From: Nitrospira sp.
Lineage (GTDB): Bacteria > Nitrospirota > Nitrospiria > Nitrospirales > Nitrospiraceae
Length of the DNA stretch: 41,197 nucleotides
Direction: 5' to 3'
Assembly: GCA_013696305.1 (NCBI GenBank)
Contig: JACCYV010000131.1
Location: 1 to 41,197 of the forward strand
Shown: piece after piece, positions 16,106 through 27,728 of the stretch
Layout of the letters: the number at the start of each line of letters is the position of its first letter
Position numbering within the stretch: position 1 is the first letter of the stretch
Notes under the pieces: model-generated
Seen by the model: the letters and a program-made list of their open reading frames with translations, nothing else
Databases searched by the model: none
What the model was told of the DNA's origin: nothing
Made by a program: the position numbers and the translations under genes

Positions 16106-18283
16106 TCAGCGTGGCGACCGGAACTGCCCCGATAGATACGCCTGTTGACGCAATTCATCAGCCCTCGTCGTTCCACGAGTCTTGAGATTGCGATACATGG
16201 CCAGGGCCCAGAGGGGAAAATATTGGCAATACCAATGATAACGAAGATAGAACACGCGAGGGAATCCCGTCCCGGTATGGCGTACCTCTTCCCAGGACCC
16301 ATCCTTCCGCTGATTGCGAATGAGGTAATGGATGCCCCGAGCCAGGCTAAATGAATCCGTCACACCGCCTGTCATGAGGGCCAAGAGAGCCCAGGCCGTT
16401 TGCGATGGAGTGCTGTCGCCGCGTCCACACTGCGAGACATCACCGTAGGACAGACAGGACTCACCCCACCCGCCATCAGGGTTTTGTTTCGATTCTACCC
16501 AACTGACCGCCCGGCGAATGTATGGGGACGAGAGATCCTCGCCGATCGCGCGCAGGCCGGACAGCACCGACCAGGTGCCGTACAGGTAATTCACCCCCCA
16601 CCGGCCATACCAGCTGCCGTCCTGCTCCTGATCCTTCTTCAGAAAAGCCAGTGCTGAGGCGACTGCGGGATGGGTCCAGTCATAGCCCAGGGTCGCAAAC
16701 ATTTCCAGGCATCGCCCCGCCAAATCGGCCGTGCTGGGGTCCAGGAGAGCTCGATGATCGGCGAAAGGAATGTAATTGAACACAATCTTGTTGTTGTCGA
16801 CATCGTAGGCGCCCCACCCTCCGTCGGAACCCTGCATGGAGACCACCCATCGACAACCACGGCGGATCGCCAGCCGTTGCTGTTCCTCGTCCTGGAGCCG
16901 GACTTTCGCCAAGGCCATGAGCACCACCGCTGAATCATCCACGTCCGGATACTGTTCGTTTTCAAATTGAAAATACCATCCACCAGGCTCCGCGCCAGGA
17001 GCAGAAACCACCCAATCCGCCACGGTTTTTGTCTGTTTCGATATCAACCAGGCGGCCGCCTTCTGGAGAACCGGATGGTCTTGCGGCATGCCCGCCTCAG
17101 ACAGCGCGTTGATGAGCAACGAGGTATCCCACACCGGAGAATGACAGGGCTGCAGATGCATGGCATCGACGCGTTGGCCGTTCACATACACGGTATCGTG
17201 TACTTCAAGCTCTTCGATCTCCTGCATCGCTTTCACCACAAGGGGATCGTCGTTGGGGTATCCGAGGCAATGCAACGCCATGACAGAATTGGCCATCGCG
17301 GGATAAATCGCGCCGAGACCGCCGCTCCCCTTCATATGATCGAGCATCCAGCGAGCGGCGTACCCGAGGGCCTTCTGCCGCACCCATTCGACCGGCGAAC
17401 GGTCGTAGATCTTGAGGAGTCCATCGAGATTGATGAAAAAATTCCTGGCCGTACACCACGTCCGGTCCTTCTTGAACGGAGGGACCATGCTGTAGTCGAT
17501 CTGCGTAGAGCGCTCCATGTAGAGCTCGTCGATGCCGTGCTCGCTGGGGATCCGGCATAACGGCCGTTTTGCAAAAATGATCAACAGAGGAATCAGCACC
17601 GCCCGCGACCAGTACGAAATCGCGTAGATACTGAAATAGAACCGTTTGGGCAGCAGCATGATTTCCGGAGGCATGCTGGGAATGCCACGCCAGTCATACT
17701 GCCCGAACAACGCCAACGCGATTTTTGTGAACACATTGGCCGCCGGCACACCGCCCTTGTCGAGGATGCAGGTTCGGGCGGCCACCATGCAGGGCTCGTC
17801 CGCGGACACACCGGACAGTTTTAACGCGAAATAGGCCTTCACCGACGCACTGATGTCGGCAGGCCCCCCATAGTAAATGGGCCAGCCGCCGCCGGGAAGC
17901 TGGGCGGATTTCAAATAATGGATCGCCTTGCGCTCGCGCTCCGCATCACCGCAACTCATGAAGCGGCGCAACATCAGGTACTCGGACGTGAGGGTCGTAT
18001 CGGCCTCCAGTTCCGCGACCCAATAGCCTTCAGAGGCATCTTGTCGCGCGAGAAACCAGGCCTGGCTTTTCCGGATCGCCTCTTCCAAGGCTTCGAGGTG
18101 GCCGGTCGAATGGGCCGGCGTCCGCTTGAACGCACTGTCGCCCGTAGCCGGCGCGGCGGGTTTGGTCGAGACGAGCCGAAGCACCGGCGCCGAAGCGAAG
18201 TCACGAGCTGCTCTGATCCTGGTTGGCACAGATACGAGCAGACTATCGGACAGACGATTGAAGAGCGTCTTAAGAAGTCGCAT
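16106..18283 (-). CDS. shc: Squalene-hopene cyclase
   Basis: QW repeats (QEQDGSWYGRWGVNYLYGTW, QNPDGGWGESCLSY), acid motif DVDDSAVVLMAL, LRYHWYCQYFPLWALAMY C-terminus. Confidence 0.96.
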   Translation of the reverse strand: MRLLKTLFNRLSDSLLVSVPTRIRAARDFASAPVLRLVSTKPAAPATGDSAFKRTPAHSTGHLEALEEAIRKSQAWFLARQDASEGYWVAELEADTTLTSEYLMLRRFMSCGDAERERKAIHYLKSAQLPGGGWPIYYGGPADISASVKAYFALKLSGVSADEPCMVAARTCILDKGGVPAANVFTKIALALFGQYDWRGIPSMPPEIMLLPKRFYFSIYAISYWSRAVLIPLLIIFAKRPLCRIPSEHGIDELYMERSTQIDYSMVPPFKKDRTWCTARNFFINLDGLLKIYDRSPVEWVRQKALGYAARWMLDHMKGSGGLGAIYPAMANSVMALHCLGYPNDDPLVVKAMQEIEELEVHDTVYVNGQRVDAMHLQPCHSPVWDTSLLINALSEAGMPQDHPVLQKAAAWLISKQTKTVADWVVSAPGAEPGGWYFQFENEQYPDVDDSAVVLMALAKVRLQDEEQQRLAIRRGCRWVVSMQGSDGGWGAYDVDNNKIVFNYIPFADHRALLDPSTADLAGRCLEMFATLGYDWTHPAVASALAFLKKDQEQDGSWYGRWGVNYLYGTWSVLSGLRAIGEDLSSPYIRRAVSWVESKQNPDGGWGESCLSYGDVSQCGRGDSTPSQTAWALLALMTGGVTDSFSLARGIHYLIRNQRKDGSWEEVRHTGTGFPRVFYLRYHWYCQYFPLWALAMYRNLKTRGTTRADELRQQAYLSGQFRSPR

Positions 18284-18482
18284 GACGTTATGCCGTGAAT
18301 CTGAAAATGCCGGCGGGATCGATAGTCGAGACGGTTTCATCGATCAGCGAGCACACACATGAAACCGCACCATACCAAGTCGTCACCATGCGTAGAATTG
18401 TATAACAAACCCGCCCGGGGCAGTCAAGGGAACGAGGGTCCTGCCCTATGCCATAACGGCGCCGACGCATCGCTTTGTTGCG

Positions 18483-21400
18483 CTAGGCCGGCTGGAGATC
18501 GCCGAGCTTCACGGAAATCAATGTTGAGACGCCGGGCTCTTCCATCGTTACCCCGAATAACGAATCCGCCATCGCCATCGTTCGCTTGTTGTGGGTGATG
18601 ACCAGGAACTGCGCCGTGGTCGACAGGCCGCGCAATACGGTCGTGAACCGTCCGATGTTTTCTTCGTCGAGCGGCGCGTCGATTTCGTCCAGAATACAGA
18701 ACGGGGTCGGACGGATCAGGAAGCTGGCGATCAAGAGGGCCATCGCCGTGAGCGTCTTCTCGCCTCCGGACAACATGGTAATGCTTTTCAGCCGCTTTCC
18801 CGGCGGCTGTGCGACGATTTCGACGCCGGGCTCCCGTGCTCCATTGTCCTCCGCGCCCTCTTCCAGCGGTGCCTCGATCAATTGCAACTCGGCGCGCCCA
18901 CCGGGAAAGAATTGCGCAAAGACTTCCCTGAACTTCTCCTGCAGTTCGTTGAAGGTTTCCACGAACATATCCTTCGTCGTTCGGTTGATGCGGTGAATGA
19001 TTTCCTTGAGCGCGGCGATGGACGTGGAGAGATCCTGCTCTTGTGTCGTCAAAAAGTGATATCGCTCCTCCAGCTCCCGATGCTCGTCGATTGCCGCCAG
19101 ATTGATCGCGCCCATCCGGTCCAGCCGCTCACGGATTTTCTGAATCTGCTCCCGCAGCTGCGGCGTCTCAAGGATCGACGCGGAGACCGGCGGCGTCAGT
19201 TCGTCGATCGCGGGCGGTTCATCCGTCGGTAGCGCACATAACGTAGGCGGATGGATTTGATAGGTACCGGTGAGGGTGCTCTCAATCGTCGAGAGATGTG
19301 CCTTGACCTCAGCTTTGCGCACTTCCGCTGTCATCCGACGGTCGTGCAAGGCGGACAAACTCTGCCGCACCGCGGTGAGAAACTCTTCCATCGCATGCAG
19401 CCTGGTCATTTCATGCGCCTGGTTTTCCTGTGCCGCCACCAACTCGGCTTTAATCCCGTCGACCTCGGCTCCCACTTCACGACACAACGTTTCCTGTCGG
19501 GTCTGTTCCTCCCGGCTGTTCTCAATGGCCTGAACCAACTCGGCGACTTGCTCGTCCAGGTCAATGGCTCGCTGTTGTGCCGCATCGAGTCGTTGGGTGA
19601 AGCGTGCGATATCGTTGGTTCCATGGTCTCGCCGCCCGCGGAGGCTCTCCAGGGACAATCGAACGTCGGTCAACCGTTGCTGAAGCAGCATGCCTTGGCC
19701 TTCGATGGCACTCAGCCACTCCCTTACCTGAAGCAAGCCCGCTTCCTGGCCGGCCTTCTCGGACACCCATTGCCCAAGTTGCCCTTGGCGGGAAAGGAGT
19801 TCCTCCTGCAGGCGCTCATGTTCAGCCAGACCCCGCTGAAGTTCTTCCCCCAAGACATCCATCCGTCGATGCACTTCTCCACACTGGCGTTCAACACCCG
19901 CATCGTCTTTTTGCAGGGATAATTCCAACATCTCCGCTTCCCGAATAGCCCTGGCGAGACGTTGCTCGTCTTCTCGCACCAGGACCAACCCGGCGGACGC
20001 CTCGTCCCGCGCCACCCTGGTTTGTTCAAGCGCCTGCACCGCTTCGGTCCGGCGTGCCTCCAATTCCAGGACTTCGCGACGACGCTGGAGCAACCCTCCT
20101 CCTCGATGGCTGCCTCCGCCGGCAATCACGCCGGCGGCATCCAGCATCTCGCCGGATAAAGTCACGCAGGTTGGACCTCCTGGGGCCGACCACTGGTACC
20201 GCGCCCAGAGCTGCAGCGCGACGGCCAGCGATTCCACGATCACGATTCCTTCGAACAGATAACCCAAAGTCGGCGCGGATTCCCCCTCGGCGCGAATCAC
20301 GTCGACCGCACGGCCCACCACCCCCGGCTCTCCGTTGATAGCCGACCACCAGGCCGCCGGGGAATCGGCCGACGTATTAGACACCCACCTCAACTGCTGT
20401 GGAATGAAAGCCCCGCGACCCAACTCTTTTTCTATTAAAAACTCGACCGCGCGGCAGGCCGCCAGCGGCTCATCGACCAACCAGCCACGCACGCGTTCCC
20501 CCAAAATCGTTTCGACGGCCCGATCCAGCCCCGGGGGAATGACCAACCATTCCGCCAGGGCCTCCCGGACTCCGTCGCAGGTTTTGAGCGCAGTTCCCTC
20601 TTCCTCACCTGCTCTACCGTATCCCATTTCTTCACGCACGACGCCTTGCAAGACGCCGAGTCGCGATTCCACCCCGGCAACCTCTTCCGAAAGCCGGACG
20701 ATATCGCGATTCAATCCGGCAATCTGGGCACCGAGTCCCTCAATACGCTCGATCGCCGCCTGGCGTTCGGCCATGAGCCCCTGAATACGATGACCGGCCT
20801 CTTCCTTCTGCGCCGTGAGAAGATGACGCTGCTCGTCCAACGCAGCGACTTGCTCCATCAGGATTTCTCGCTCTCGCGAAACCCGTTCCGACCGAGCGGC
20901 CGTTTCCTGCCGGCGGGTGGTCAGTTGCGTGAGGCTCTGCTCCGTATTCGCCACCAGCACGGCAAGGTTCAACACGTCGCGCCGGGCTCGTTCTTCCTCG
21001 GCTACCGCCGCTGCGCGCTGTCCGGCCAGAGCTTGAGCTTCGACATCCCACTGCTGAAACTGTGCGTCCTGCCCGGCGATATCTCTCTCCAGCTGCAGCA
21101 ACATCGCGCGGAGCTCTTCGATCTCCGCCCGCCCCTGTTCCTGGTCGGAAGCCAGCCGGTCCATTTCCTGCGCGGCCTGGACGCGTTGCCGTTCAAACAA
21201 TTCCGTTCGATTCCGCTCGACTTCAGCCGCCGTCAACGCATGCGATTGCCGCTGTTCCGTTCCGGCTAATGTCTCGCGCACGCATGCAATGGCCTCCGCC
21301 GCATCGTTCATGCGCAGTCTGATGGCCTCCTGTTCCGAGCCCAGGCGAGCTTGCTCGGCCACCTGTTCGGTTTCATGCGATTCCACTTCTCGCGCTTCTC

Positions 21401-22163
21401 GATCGACGGCTTCAAGGTCCGCATGCATCGTGCGATAGTCGCGGGATAAGAGTTCGATTTCGAGGCCTCGAGCCTCCTGCTGCAAGGTTTGGTAGGAGCG
21501 GGCCTGGCGGGCCTGGCGCTCGAGCGAATTCAGCTGCTTTTTCACTTCCGCCACGATGTCGCGGACGCGTAGCATGTTTTGCTGAGTCGACTCGAGCTTC
21601 CGCAGGGCTTCGATTTTCTGTCTCTTGTAGCGAACGATGCCGGCGGTTTCTTCGATCAGTTCCCGGCGGTCTTGCGGCGAGGCTTGGAGGATTTGCTCGA
21701 TCCGGCCCTGCTCAATGACGGTATGGCCTTTGGATCCCGCTCTGGTTTCGATCAAAACGCTCCGGATGTCTTTCAGCCGGCACGCGGTCTTATTGATGAG
21801 ATATTCACTATCTCCATTTCGATAGAGTCGCCGGGTGATCATCAGTTCCTGGTACTCGCTGAGCTGGCTCGGCAACCCTGCAATCGCATTCAATCGTAAC
21901 TCACCCAGCCCGCCGATGATCAGCGAGACCTCCACCAACCCCAGCGGCTTCCGAACTTCGGTGCCATTGAAGATGACATCTTCCATGCGTTCGCTTCGGA
22001 GAGTCTTCGTGCTTTGCTCACCCAATACCCACAGGATGGCGTCTACCACATTGCTCTTGCCGCTGCCATTCGGCCCGACGATGGCCGTGATGCCTTTCGG
22101 GAATTGAATCTTTGCCTCCGCAAACGATTTGAATCCGAGCATGTCCAATGACTTCAGGTACAC
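18483..22163 (-). CDS. smc: Chromosome segregation protein SMC
   Basis: [55 protein letters not shown], long coiled coils, hinge, [46 protein letters not shown] 22163 has upstream GGAGGT. Confidence 0.97.
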   Translation of the reverse strand: MYLKSLDMLGFKSFAEAKIQFPKGITAIVGPNGSGKSNVVDAILWVLGEQSTKTLRSERMEDVIFNGTEVRKPLGLVEVSLIIGGLGELRLNAIAGLPSQLSEYQELMITRRLYRNGDSEYLINKTACRLKDIRSVLIETRAGSKGHTVIEQGRIEQILQASPQDRRELIEETAGIVRYKRQKIEALRKLESTQQNMLRVRDIVAEVKKQLNSLERQARQARSYQTLQQEARGLEIELLSRDYRTMHADLEAVDREAREVESHETEQVAEQARLGSEQEAIRLRMNDAAEAIACVRETLAGTEQRQSHALTAAEVERNRTELFERQRVQAAQEMDRLASDQEQGRAEIEELRAMLLQLERDIAGQDAQFQQWDVEAQALAGQRAAAVAEEERARRDVLNLAVLVANTEQSLTQLTTRRQETAARSERVSREREILMEQVAALDEQRHLLTAQKEEAGHRIQGLMAERQAAIERIEGLGAQIAGLNRDIVRLSEEVAGVESRLGVLQGVVREEMGYGRAGEEEGTALKTCDGVREALAEWLVIPPGLDRAVETILGERVRGWLVDEPLAACRAVEFLIEKELGRGAFIPQQLRWVSNTSADSPAAWWSAINGEPGVVGRAVDVIRAEGESAPTLGYLFEGIVIVESLAVALQLWARYQWSAPGGPTCVTLSGEMLDAAGVIAGGGSHRGGGLLQRRREVLELEARRTEAVQALEQTRVARDEASAGLVLVREDEQRLARAIREAEMLELSLQKDDAGVERQCGEVHRRMDVLGEELQRGLAEHERLQEELLSRQGQLGQWVSEKAGQEAGLLQVREWLSAIEGQGMLLQQRLTDVRLSLESLRGRRDHGTNDIARFTQRLDAAQQRAIDLDEQVAELVQAIENSREEQTRQETLCREVGAEVDGIKAELVAAQENQAHEMTRLHAMEEFLTAVRQSLSALHDRRMTAEVRKAEVKAHLSTIESTLTGTYQIHPPTLCALPTDEPPAIDELTPPVSASILETPQLREQIQKIRERLDRMGAINLAAIDEHRELEERYHFLTTQEQDLSTSIAALKEIIHRINRTTKDMFVETFNELQEKFREVFAQFFPGGRAELQLIEAPLEEGAEDNGAREPGVEIVAQPPGKRLKSITMLSGGEKTLTAMALLIASFLIRPTPFCILDEIDAPLDEENIGRFTTVLRGLSTTAQFLVITHNKRTMAMADSLFGVTMEEPGVSTLISVKLGDLQPA

Positions 22164-22348
22164 CGGCGACCTCCAAAGCAAGAAGGTTGGATGTGACGGA
22201 TTTTTTAGGAATAAAACGGAGATCTTCTATCACAGGATAGGCAGCAAAGCAAAGAAAAACACCCGATATGGGGGAATGGTTCTCAGCACCTACAACATAT
22301 GGAAACTGATGAACGATGACCCTTTGAACGGAACGGCACCCGGCAAAC

Positions 22349-23311
22349 TTAATTCGCCGAGGCCGTCGTACGCGAAATGGACTCGATCGTCACCAATTCT
22401 TTCGGCAGGAGAAACTCGACATCTTCCTCGATCACGGTCAGCTCCTCGACTTCTTCAGAAGACCCGAGGCGCTTCAGGTACGCGACGACTTCGGTGACAA
22501 GCACTTCCGGGGCAGAGGCTCCGGCCGAGAGTCCAACGCTCTTGGCATCTTTCAACCAATCGGGATTGATGTCCGATGCCGCGTCGATGAGGTAGGACGG
22601 AATGCCGCAGTGCTCTCCCAGTTCGCGAAGGCGATTCGAGTTCGAGCTGTTCGGCGAACCGATCACGAGAATGACATCGACGAGCTTCGACAGCGACTTG
22701 ACGGCATTCTGGCGGTTCTGCGTCGCATAGCAAATATCTTCCTGGTGCGGACCCTTGATAGTGGGGAACCGCAGATGCAACGCGTCGACGATGTCTCGAC
22801 ATTCATCGACGCTCAGCGTGGTCTGCGTGACATAGGACAGATTCTGCGTCTTTTCGACATGCAGCTTTTCCACATCCTGCACCGAGGACACCAGGTGAAA
22901 TTTGTCTGGAAGTTGGCCCAATGTCCCGATTACCTCCGGATGCCCCGCATGGCCGATGAGAATCAATTCGTACCCCTGCGCATAGTCGCGATTCACCTCA
23001 TTGTGGACCTTGATGACCAGCGGGCAGGTGGCGTCGATGACATGCAAGCGACGGCTCTGCGCCTCTTCCCACACCGATTTCGCCACACCGTGGGCGCTGA
23101 AAATGACCACCGATCCTTCGGGCACTTCATTCAGTTCTTCCACGAACACGGCGCCTTTGTGTCGAAGCGAGTTCACGACATGTCGGCTGTGCACGATCTC
23201 ATGGCGCACATAAATCGGCGCTCCGTATTTTTTAAGCGAGAGATCGACGATATCGATGGCGCGGTCCACGCCCGCGCAGAATCCACGAGGATTGGCTAAA
23301 TAGATCTTCAT
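22349..23311 (-). CDS. ispH: 4-hydroxy-3-methylbut-2-enyl diphosphate reductase
   Basis: [70 protein letters not shown]. Confidence 0.97.
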   Translation of the reverse strand: MKIYLANPRGFCAGVDRAIDIVDLSLKKYGAPIYVRHEIVHSRHVVNSLRHKGAVFVEELNEVPEGSVVIFSAHGVAKSVWEEAQSRRLHVIDATCPLVIKVHNEVNRDYAQGYELILIGHAGHPEVIGTLGQLPDKFHLVSSVQDVEKLHVEKTQNLSYVTQTTLSVDECRDIVDALHLRFPTIKGPHQEDICYATQNRQNAVKSLSKLVDVILVIGSPNSSNSNRLRELGEHCGIPSYLIDAASDINPDWLKDAKSVGLSAGASAPEVLVTEVVAYLKRLGSSEEVEELTVIEEDVEFLLPKELVTIESISRTTASAN

Positions 23312-23484
23312 ACTCGGTCTTTCCCCCTCACGATCACCGGCCGCGGTCGGGCCTGCTGAGAGAGTTGATGACGTCACTGCACGATCACCTTACGTCAGAC
23401 CCGCCCTTGTCGTCAACAGATTCGTCCCGGCCCTTTCCTCGCGACGGGCTTGAGGCCGCTCAGCCGTTGTGGGAGAATCCCGCC

Positions 23485-24201
23485 ATGTCACCCTCCGCGA
23501 CCAACTACAAAAAAATTCTAATCGTCGAAGATGAGAAAGATATTCTTCATCTCGTCAAACTCTACCTGGAAAAGGAGGGTTTTCGCACCGTCTCCGCGAT
23601 GACGGGCGCGGAAGGGCTCCGTCAGGTCAAGGCTGAACATCCCGACTTGATCATTCTCGACCTGATGTTGCCTGAAATGGACGGGCTGGAAGTCTGCAAG
23701 CGGATCCGCCTGAATCAGGATACCGCGCTCCTCCCCATTCTCATGCTGACCGCCAAGGCCGAAGAATCCGACACCGTGATCGGTCTCGAATTGGGGGCCG
23801 ACGACTACGTGACCAAACCCTTCAGTCCCAAAGCGCTGGTGGCGCGCGTCAAGGCCCTGCTTAGGCGGCTGGAGCGGAACGCAAACAATCCCCAGACTTT
23901 GTATCACTACGGTGCATTGATGGTCGATCTGTCCCGGCATGAAGTCCGGCTGCAGGGAGAGGAAGTGATGCTCACCGCCAAGGAGTTCGGCCTGTTGGAG
24001 CACCTGCTGCGCAATGTCGGACGCGTGCTCACGCGCGACGTCTTGCTCAACGCCGTCTGGGGCTACGACTATTACGGCACCACCCGCACGGTCGATGTCC
24101 ACGTGCGCCGGCTCAAGCAAAAACTTCCGCTCTTGAATGACGCCATCCTGTCGGTCAAATCGCTCGGGTACAAACTTCGTGAATCCGACATGCCTGCATG
24201 A
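23485..24201 (+). CDS. phoB: PhoB-type response regulator
   Basis: Receiver domain (KILIVEDEKDIL, DLIILDLMLPEMDGLEVCKRI) plus winged helix (TAKEFGLLEHLLRNVGRVLTRDVLLNAVWGYDYYGTTRTVDVHVRRLKQKL). Confidence 0.9.
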   Translation: MSPSATNYKKILIVEDEKDILHLVKLYLEKEGFRTVSAMTGAEGLRQVKAEHPDLIILDLMLPEMDGLEVCKRIRLNQDTALLPILMLTAKAEESDTVIGLELGADDYVTKPFSPKALVARVKALLRRLERNANNPQTLYHYGALMVDLSRHEVRLQGEEVMLTAKEFGLLEHLLRNVGRVLTRDVLLNAVWGYDYYGTTRTVDVHVRRLKQKLPLLNDAILSVKSLGYKLRESDMPA

Positions 24202-26057
24202 ACATCGGCATCCGATGGAAAGTTGCGCTCGGCACCCTTGCAGCCGTCATGTTCGGCCTCGCCGTGGCCGGCTGGCTGGTCATTCGCTCAGTCGAACAGA
24301 CGGAACTCAGCCGCACCGCCGACACGCTGGATGCCCGGGGCGGATTGGCCGTGATGTCGCTCAGACCGCTGTTCGACCAATCCGGCCAAACCGTCCCGGA
24401 GCCGTTGCTCCACGCAACCGTTCGTGAACTCAGTCACCATGCCCGCGTCCGCATCACCGTTATCCGGCACGATGGTACCGTGCTGGCCGACAGCTCCGTC
24501 CCTGTCGACGGACTGGCCGGCGTCGACAACCATCTCTCCCGCCCTGAAGTCGCGCAGGCGCTGGCGTCGGGACGCGGCACGGACATCAGGGCGAGTCACA
24601 CCACCGGAGAACGCACGTATTATGTCGCGCGCCTGCTGTCAGACCCTGCCGCCTTACACCCAGGCCTCCCGGTTATCAGACTCGGACTATCGCTGACCTC
24701 ACTCGACGAACGCGTGCGCCATATCCAGCGGGATCTGGCGGCCGCTTTCGGCGTCGCGTTTCTCGTCGCCATGGCCCTCAGCCTCTGGGTTTCGCGCAAT
24801 CTCACGAAGCCATTGTCGGAGATGGCCGCCGCTGCCCGTCAGCTGGCCAGCGGAACCCCCGGCATCCGCCTGGTCGTCTCGTCGACCGACGAGGTCGGCC
24901 TGCTCGCCCAGACACTCAACCACATGACCGATCAGTTGGAGACGAAAATCAAGGAAGTCTCCGACGACCGCGCGCAACTCTTAGCCATGTTGATCGCCAT
25001 GGTCGAGGGCGTCATGGTGCTGGATTATCGCGGCACGGTGGTTCAGGTGAATCCGGCACTGGAACGCATGTTCGCCTTGGGACTGATGGAATCACGGGGA
25101 CGTCACTACGCCGACCTCATTCGGCACGAAGGGCTCAATGCGATCGTGTCCTCGGTGTTGCAGACGCGCTCCGGCCAGGGTAGCGAAATTACCCTCTCGC
25201 CGACCGGACGAAGCCTGCGCGTCGAAGCCTCGATTGCAGGCGGCAGTCGCGAGCAGGAGGCCTGCGCAGTGTTCGTGTTTCACGACATGACGGAACTGCG
25301 GCGCCTGGAAAAGATCCGCAAGGATTTCGTCGCCAACGTCTCGCACGAACTCCGTACCCCCCTGACCTCCATCAAGGGCTACGTGGAAGCCCTCCTGGAC
25401 GGAGGGAAAGACGAACCGGACACGGCGACGGGATTTCTGGAAATCATCATGCGGCAGAGCAACCGCCTCAATCTGATTTTGGACGATTTGTTACAGCTGT
25501 CACAAATCGAATCCGGACAGGTGCTGTTCCGGCACGAGCCCGTTGAACTCCGCGCCTTATTGGAACGGACGGTGGCTGTGATCAAGCCCCTGGCGGACAA
25601 GAAACATCATACGATCGAGCTCTCACTGCCCGACGAGTTGTTGGTGGTCGAGGGCGATGAGGAACGGCTGGTGCAAATCTTCATCAACCTGCTTGAAAAC
25701 GCCGTGAAATACACCCCGGATTACGGACGAATCTCCGTGAGCATCCGCCCTGCCGTACAGAGCCGGACGACATCACCACGCACCATGATTGAAATTGTGG
25801 TGGCAGACTCGGGGATCGGCATTCCGGAAGCAGACCGACCGCGTGTGTTCGAACGGTTCTATCGGGTGGATAAAGCCCGCTCTCGCGAACTCGGTGGGAC
25901 CGGCCTCGGCCTCGCCATTGTGAAACATCTCGTGGACGCCCACAGCGGGCACGTGTGGGTCGAGGGCAATGCTCCCCGGGGCAGCCGGTTTGTCGTCCAT
26001 TTGCCCGCCGCGCAGGAGTCGCCTACACTAGTCTTGACAAGAGCAGGTAACAAATAG
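24198..26057 (+). CDS. phoR: PhoR-type sensor histidine kinase (HAMP, PAS, HisKA, HATPase)
   Basis: FVANVSHELRTPLTSIKGYVEALLDGG, LLENAVKYTPDYGRISV, VADSGIGIPEADRPRVFERFYRVDKARSRELGGTGLGLAIVKHLV. 4-bp overlap with phoB. Confidence 0.9.
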   Translation: MNIGIRWKVALGTLAAVMFGLAVAGWLVIRSVEQTELSRTADTLDARGGLAVMSLRPLFDQSGQTVPEPLLHATVRELSHHARVRITVIRHDGTVLADSSVPVDGLAGVDNHLSRPEVAQALASGRGTDIRASHTTGERTYYVARLLSDPAALHPGLPVIRLGLSLTSLDERVRHIQRDLAAAFGVAFLVAMALSLWVSRNLTKPLSEMAAAARQLASGTPGIRLVVSSTDEVGLLAQTLNHMTDQLETKIKEVSDDRAQLLAMLIAMVEGVMVLDYRGTVVQVNPALERMFALGLMESRGRHYADLIRHEGLNAIVSSVLQTRSGQGSEITLSPTGRSLRVEASIAGGSREQEACAVFVFHDMTELRRLEKIRKDFVANVSHELRTPLTSIKGYVEALLDGGKDEPDTATGFLEIIMRQSNRLNLILDDLLQLSQIESGQVLFRHEPVELRALLERTVAVIKPLADKKHHTIELSLPDELLVVEGDEERLVQIFINLLENAVKYTPDYGRISVSIRPAVQSRTTSPRTMIEIVVADSGIGIPEADRPRVFERFYRVDKARSRELGGTGLGLAIVKHLVDAHSGHVWVEGNAPRGSRFVVHLPAAQESPTLVLTRAGNK

Positions 26058-27015
26058 TCGAGAGGAGCGCGGCTCCTGGCAGGGTGAAGAGCCAGGCCGA
26101 CAGAATTCGTCTCGTCACACCCCATCGCACCGCCGACAGTCGTTTCACCGCTCCCACGCCCATGACCGTGGAGGTGATCGTATGAGTCGTGCTGACCGGA
26201 AGCCCGATATGGGCTGTCACCAATAATACGACGGCGGCTCCCGTCTCAGCGGCAAACCCATGTACCGGTTCCAGCTTGACGATGCGCATTCCCAAGGTCC
26301 GGACGATGCGCCATCCACCTATCGCCGTGCCGAGCCCCATGGCGAGGGCGCAGGAACCGATCACCCACGTCGGCACTTCCACCGTCGGAAGCACGCCCGC
26401 CGACACGAGCGCCAGTGTGATGATCCCCATGGATTTTTGAGCATCATTCGCTCCATGACTGAATGCCATAAAACTGGCGGAGACCAGCTGCAGCCGGGAG
26501 AACAGTCGCAGGGCCAGCGCACGCGGCACGCGAAAAAACATCCAGCTCAGGGCGATCATCAGGATCAGTCCGATGGCGAAGCCAAAAAAGGGAGACAAGA
26601 CCATCGCCTCCAGCACGGCGCGCAGCCCGGAAAATTTGACGGCCCCCACCCCGCCGTGCGTCAGCGCGGCGCCGACCAACCCGCCGATGAGCGCATGAGA
26701 TGAACTCGTCGGCAGGCCTAACACCAAGGTAAAGAGATTCCACATGATCGCGCCGGCCAAGGCCGAAGCCACCACCACCTGCGTCACCGACTGGGGGTCG
26801 ACGATCCCGGTTCCAACCATCTTGGCGACCGCTGTCGACATGAACGCCCCGGCCACGTTGAGCACACCCGCCACCAATACCGCGGTGGAGGGACTCACCA
26901 CGCGGGTCGAGACCACCGTGGCGATCGCATTGGCGCTGTCATGCCATCCATTGGAAAAATCGAAGAGCAGTGCCAGGATCACGACAACCAATAACAGCCC
27001 GCTCAGTTCAGCCAT
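26023..27015 (-). CDS. pit: Pit-family inorganic phosphate transporter
   Basis: FDFSNGWHDSANAIATVVSTRVVSPSTAVLVAGVLN, SSHALIGGLVGA, FSHGANDAQKSMGIITLAL, GLPVSTTHTITSTVMGVGAVKRLSAVRWG. Confidence 0.95.
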   Translation of the reverse strand: MAELSGLLLVVVILALLFDFSNGWHDSANAIATVVSTRVVSPSTAVLVAGVLNVAGAFMSTAVAKMVGTGIVDPQSVTQVVVASALAGAIMWNLFTLVLGLPTSSSHALIGGLVGAALTHGGVGAVKFSGLRAVLEAMVLSPFFGFAIGLILMIALSWMFFRVPRALALRLFSRLQLVSASFMAFSHGANDAQKSMGIITLALVSAGVLPTVEVPTWVIGSCALAMGLGTAIGGWRIVRTLGMRIVKLEPVHGFAAETGAAVVLLVTAHIGLPVSTTHTITSTVMGVGAVKRLSAVRWGVTRRILSAWLFTLPGAALLSTICYLLLSRLV

Positions 27016-27078
27016 GCATGCCGGCTCCTACTCTTCGGATAGTGATCTGGATTGGTGTCAGAGGAACGCGGAAGGCGT

Positions 27079-27696
27079 TCACGTATGCTTGAGGGCGATG
27101 CGCTCAAGAATATTGGCGACATCTTCGCACCGATCGGTTCCCGCTTCGAAATTCTCGTAGATTTCTTTCCATTTAATGACGGTGATGGGATCCGTTTCCT
27201 TCTCAAACAGCAGCGAGATGGCATCGCGAGAAAGGCGGTCGGCTTCATTTTCCAAACTATTCACCCGCACACTGCACTCGATCACGGCGGGATGCGACTT
27301 GCCGAGCAAATCCACCGTCGCTCCCACCTCTACGGACGCCTGATAGAGCACATTGGCCAGCCGGATCGCAGGCTCTGTGGCCGCCGTCACCTTATAGAGA
27401 ACGAACCGATCGGCGATCGCCTCAACCACATCCAAAATGTCGTCAAGCGCACTGGCCAGATCATGGATGTCCTCCCGATCGATGGGCGTGATAAACGTCA
27501 GGTTCAGTTTCCGCGCAATCTCATGGGTAATCCCATCCCCGATGTGTTCGACATCTTTGATGCGTTTGGCTTTCTCGATCGGATTCCGGAAGTCTTCCGT
27601 CATATCCTTCAGCAGACGACTCCCCTCGATCATGTTGTGTGCCGCATTCTTGAACAAATCGAAAAAGGCTTCTTCCCGAGGTATCAGACCGAACAT
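27079..27696 (-). CDS. DUF47/PhoU-like protein (Pit accessory)
   Basis: MFGLIPREEAFFDLFKNAAHNMIEGSRLLKDM, EHIGDGITHEIARKLNLTFITPIDREDIHDLASALDDILDVVE. Confidence 0.93.
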   Translation of the reverse strand: MFGLIPREEAFFDLFKNAAHNMIEGSRLLKDMTEDFRNPIEKAKRIKDVEHIGDGITHEIARKLNLTFITPIDREDIHDLASALDDILDVVEAIADRFVLYKVTAATEPAIRLANVLYQASVEVGATVDLLGKSHPAVIECSVRVNSLENEADRLSRDAISLLFEKETDPITVIKWKEIYENFEAGTDRCEDVANILERIALKHT

Positions 27697-27728
27697 AACG
27701 TCCTTGCGTCCTTTCTAGCCGAGAGGAA

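Noticed and set aside
18591-21269. Several 130-220-aa plus-strand ORFs
   Set aside because: All opposite smc, where the minus strand is clearly coding.
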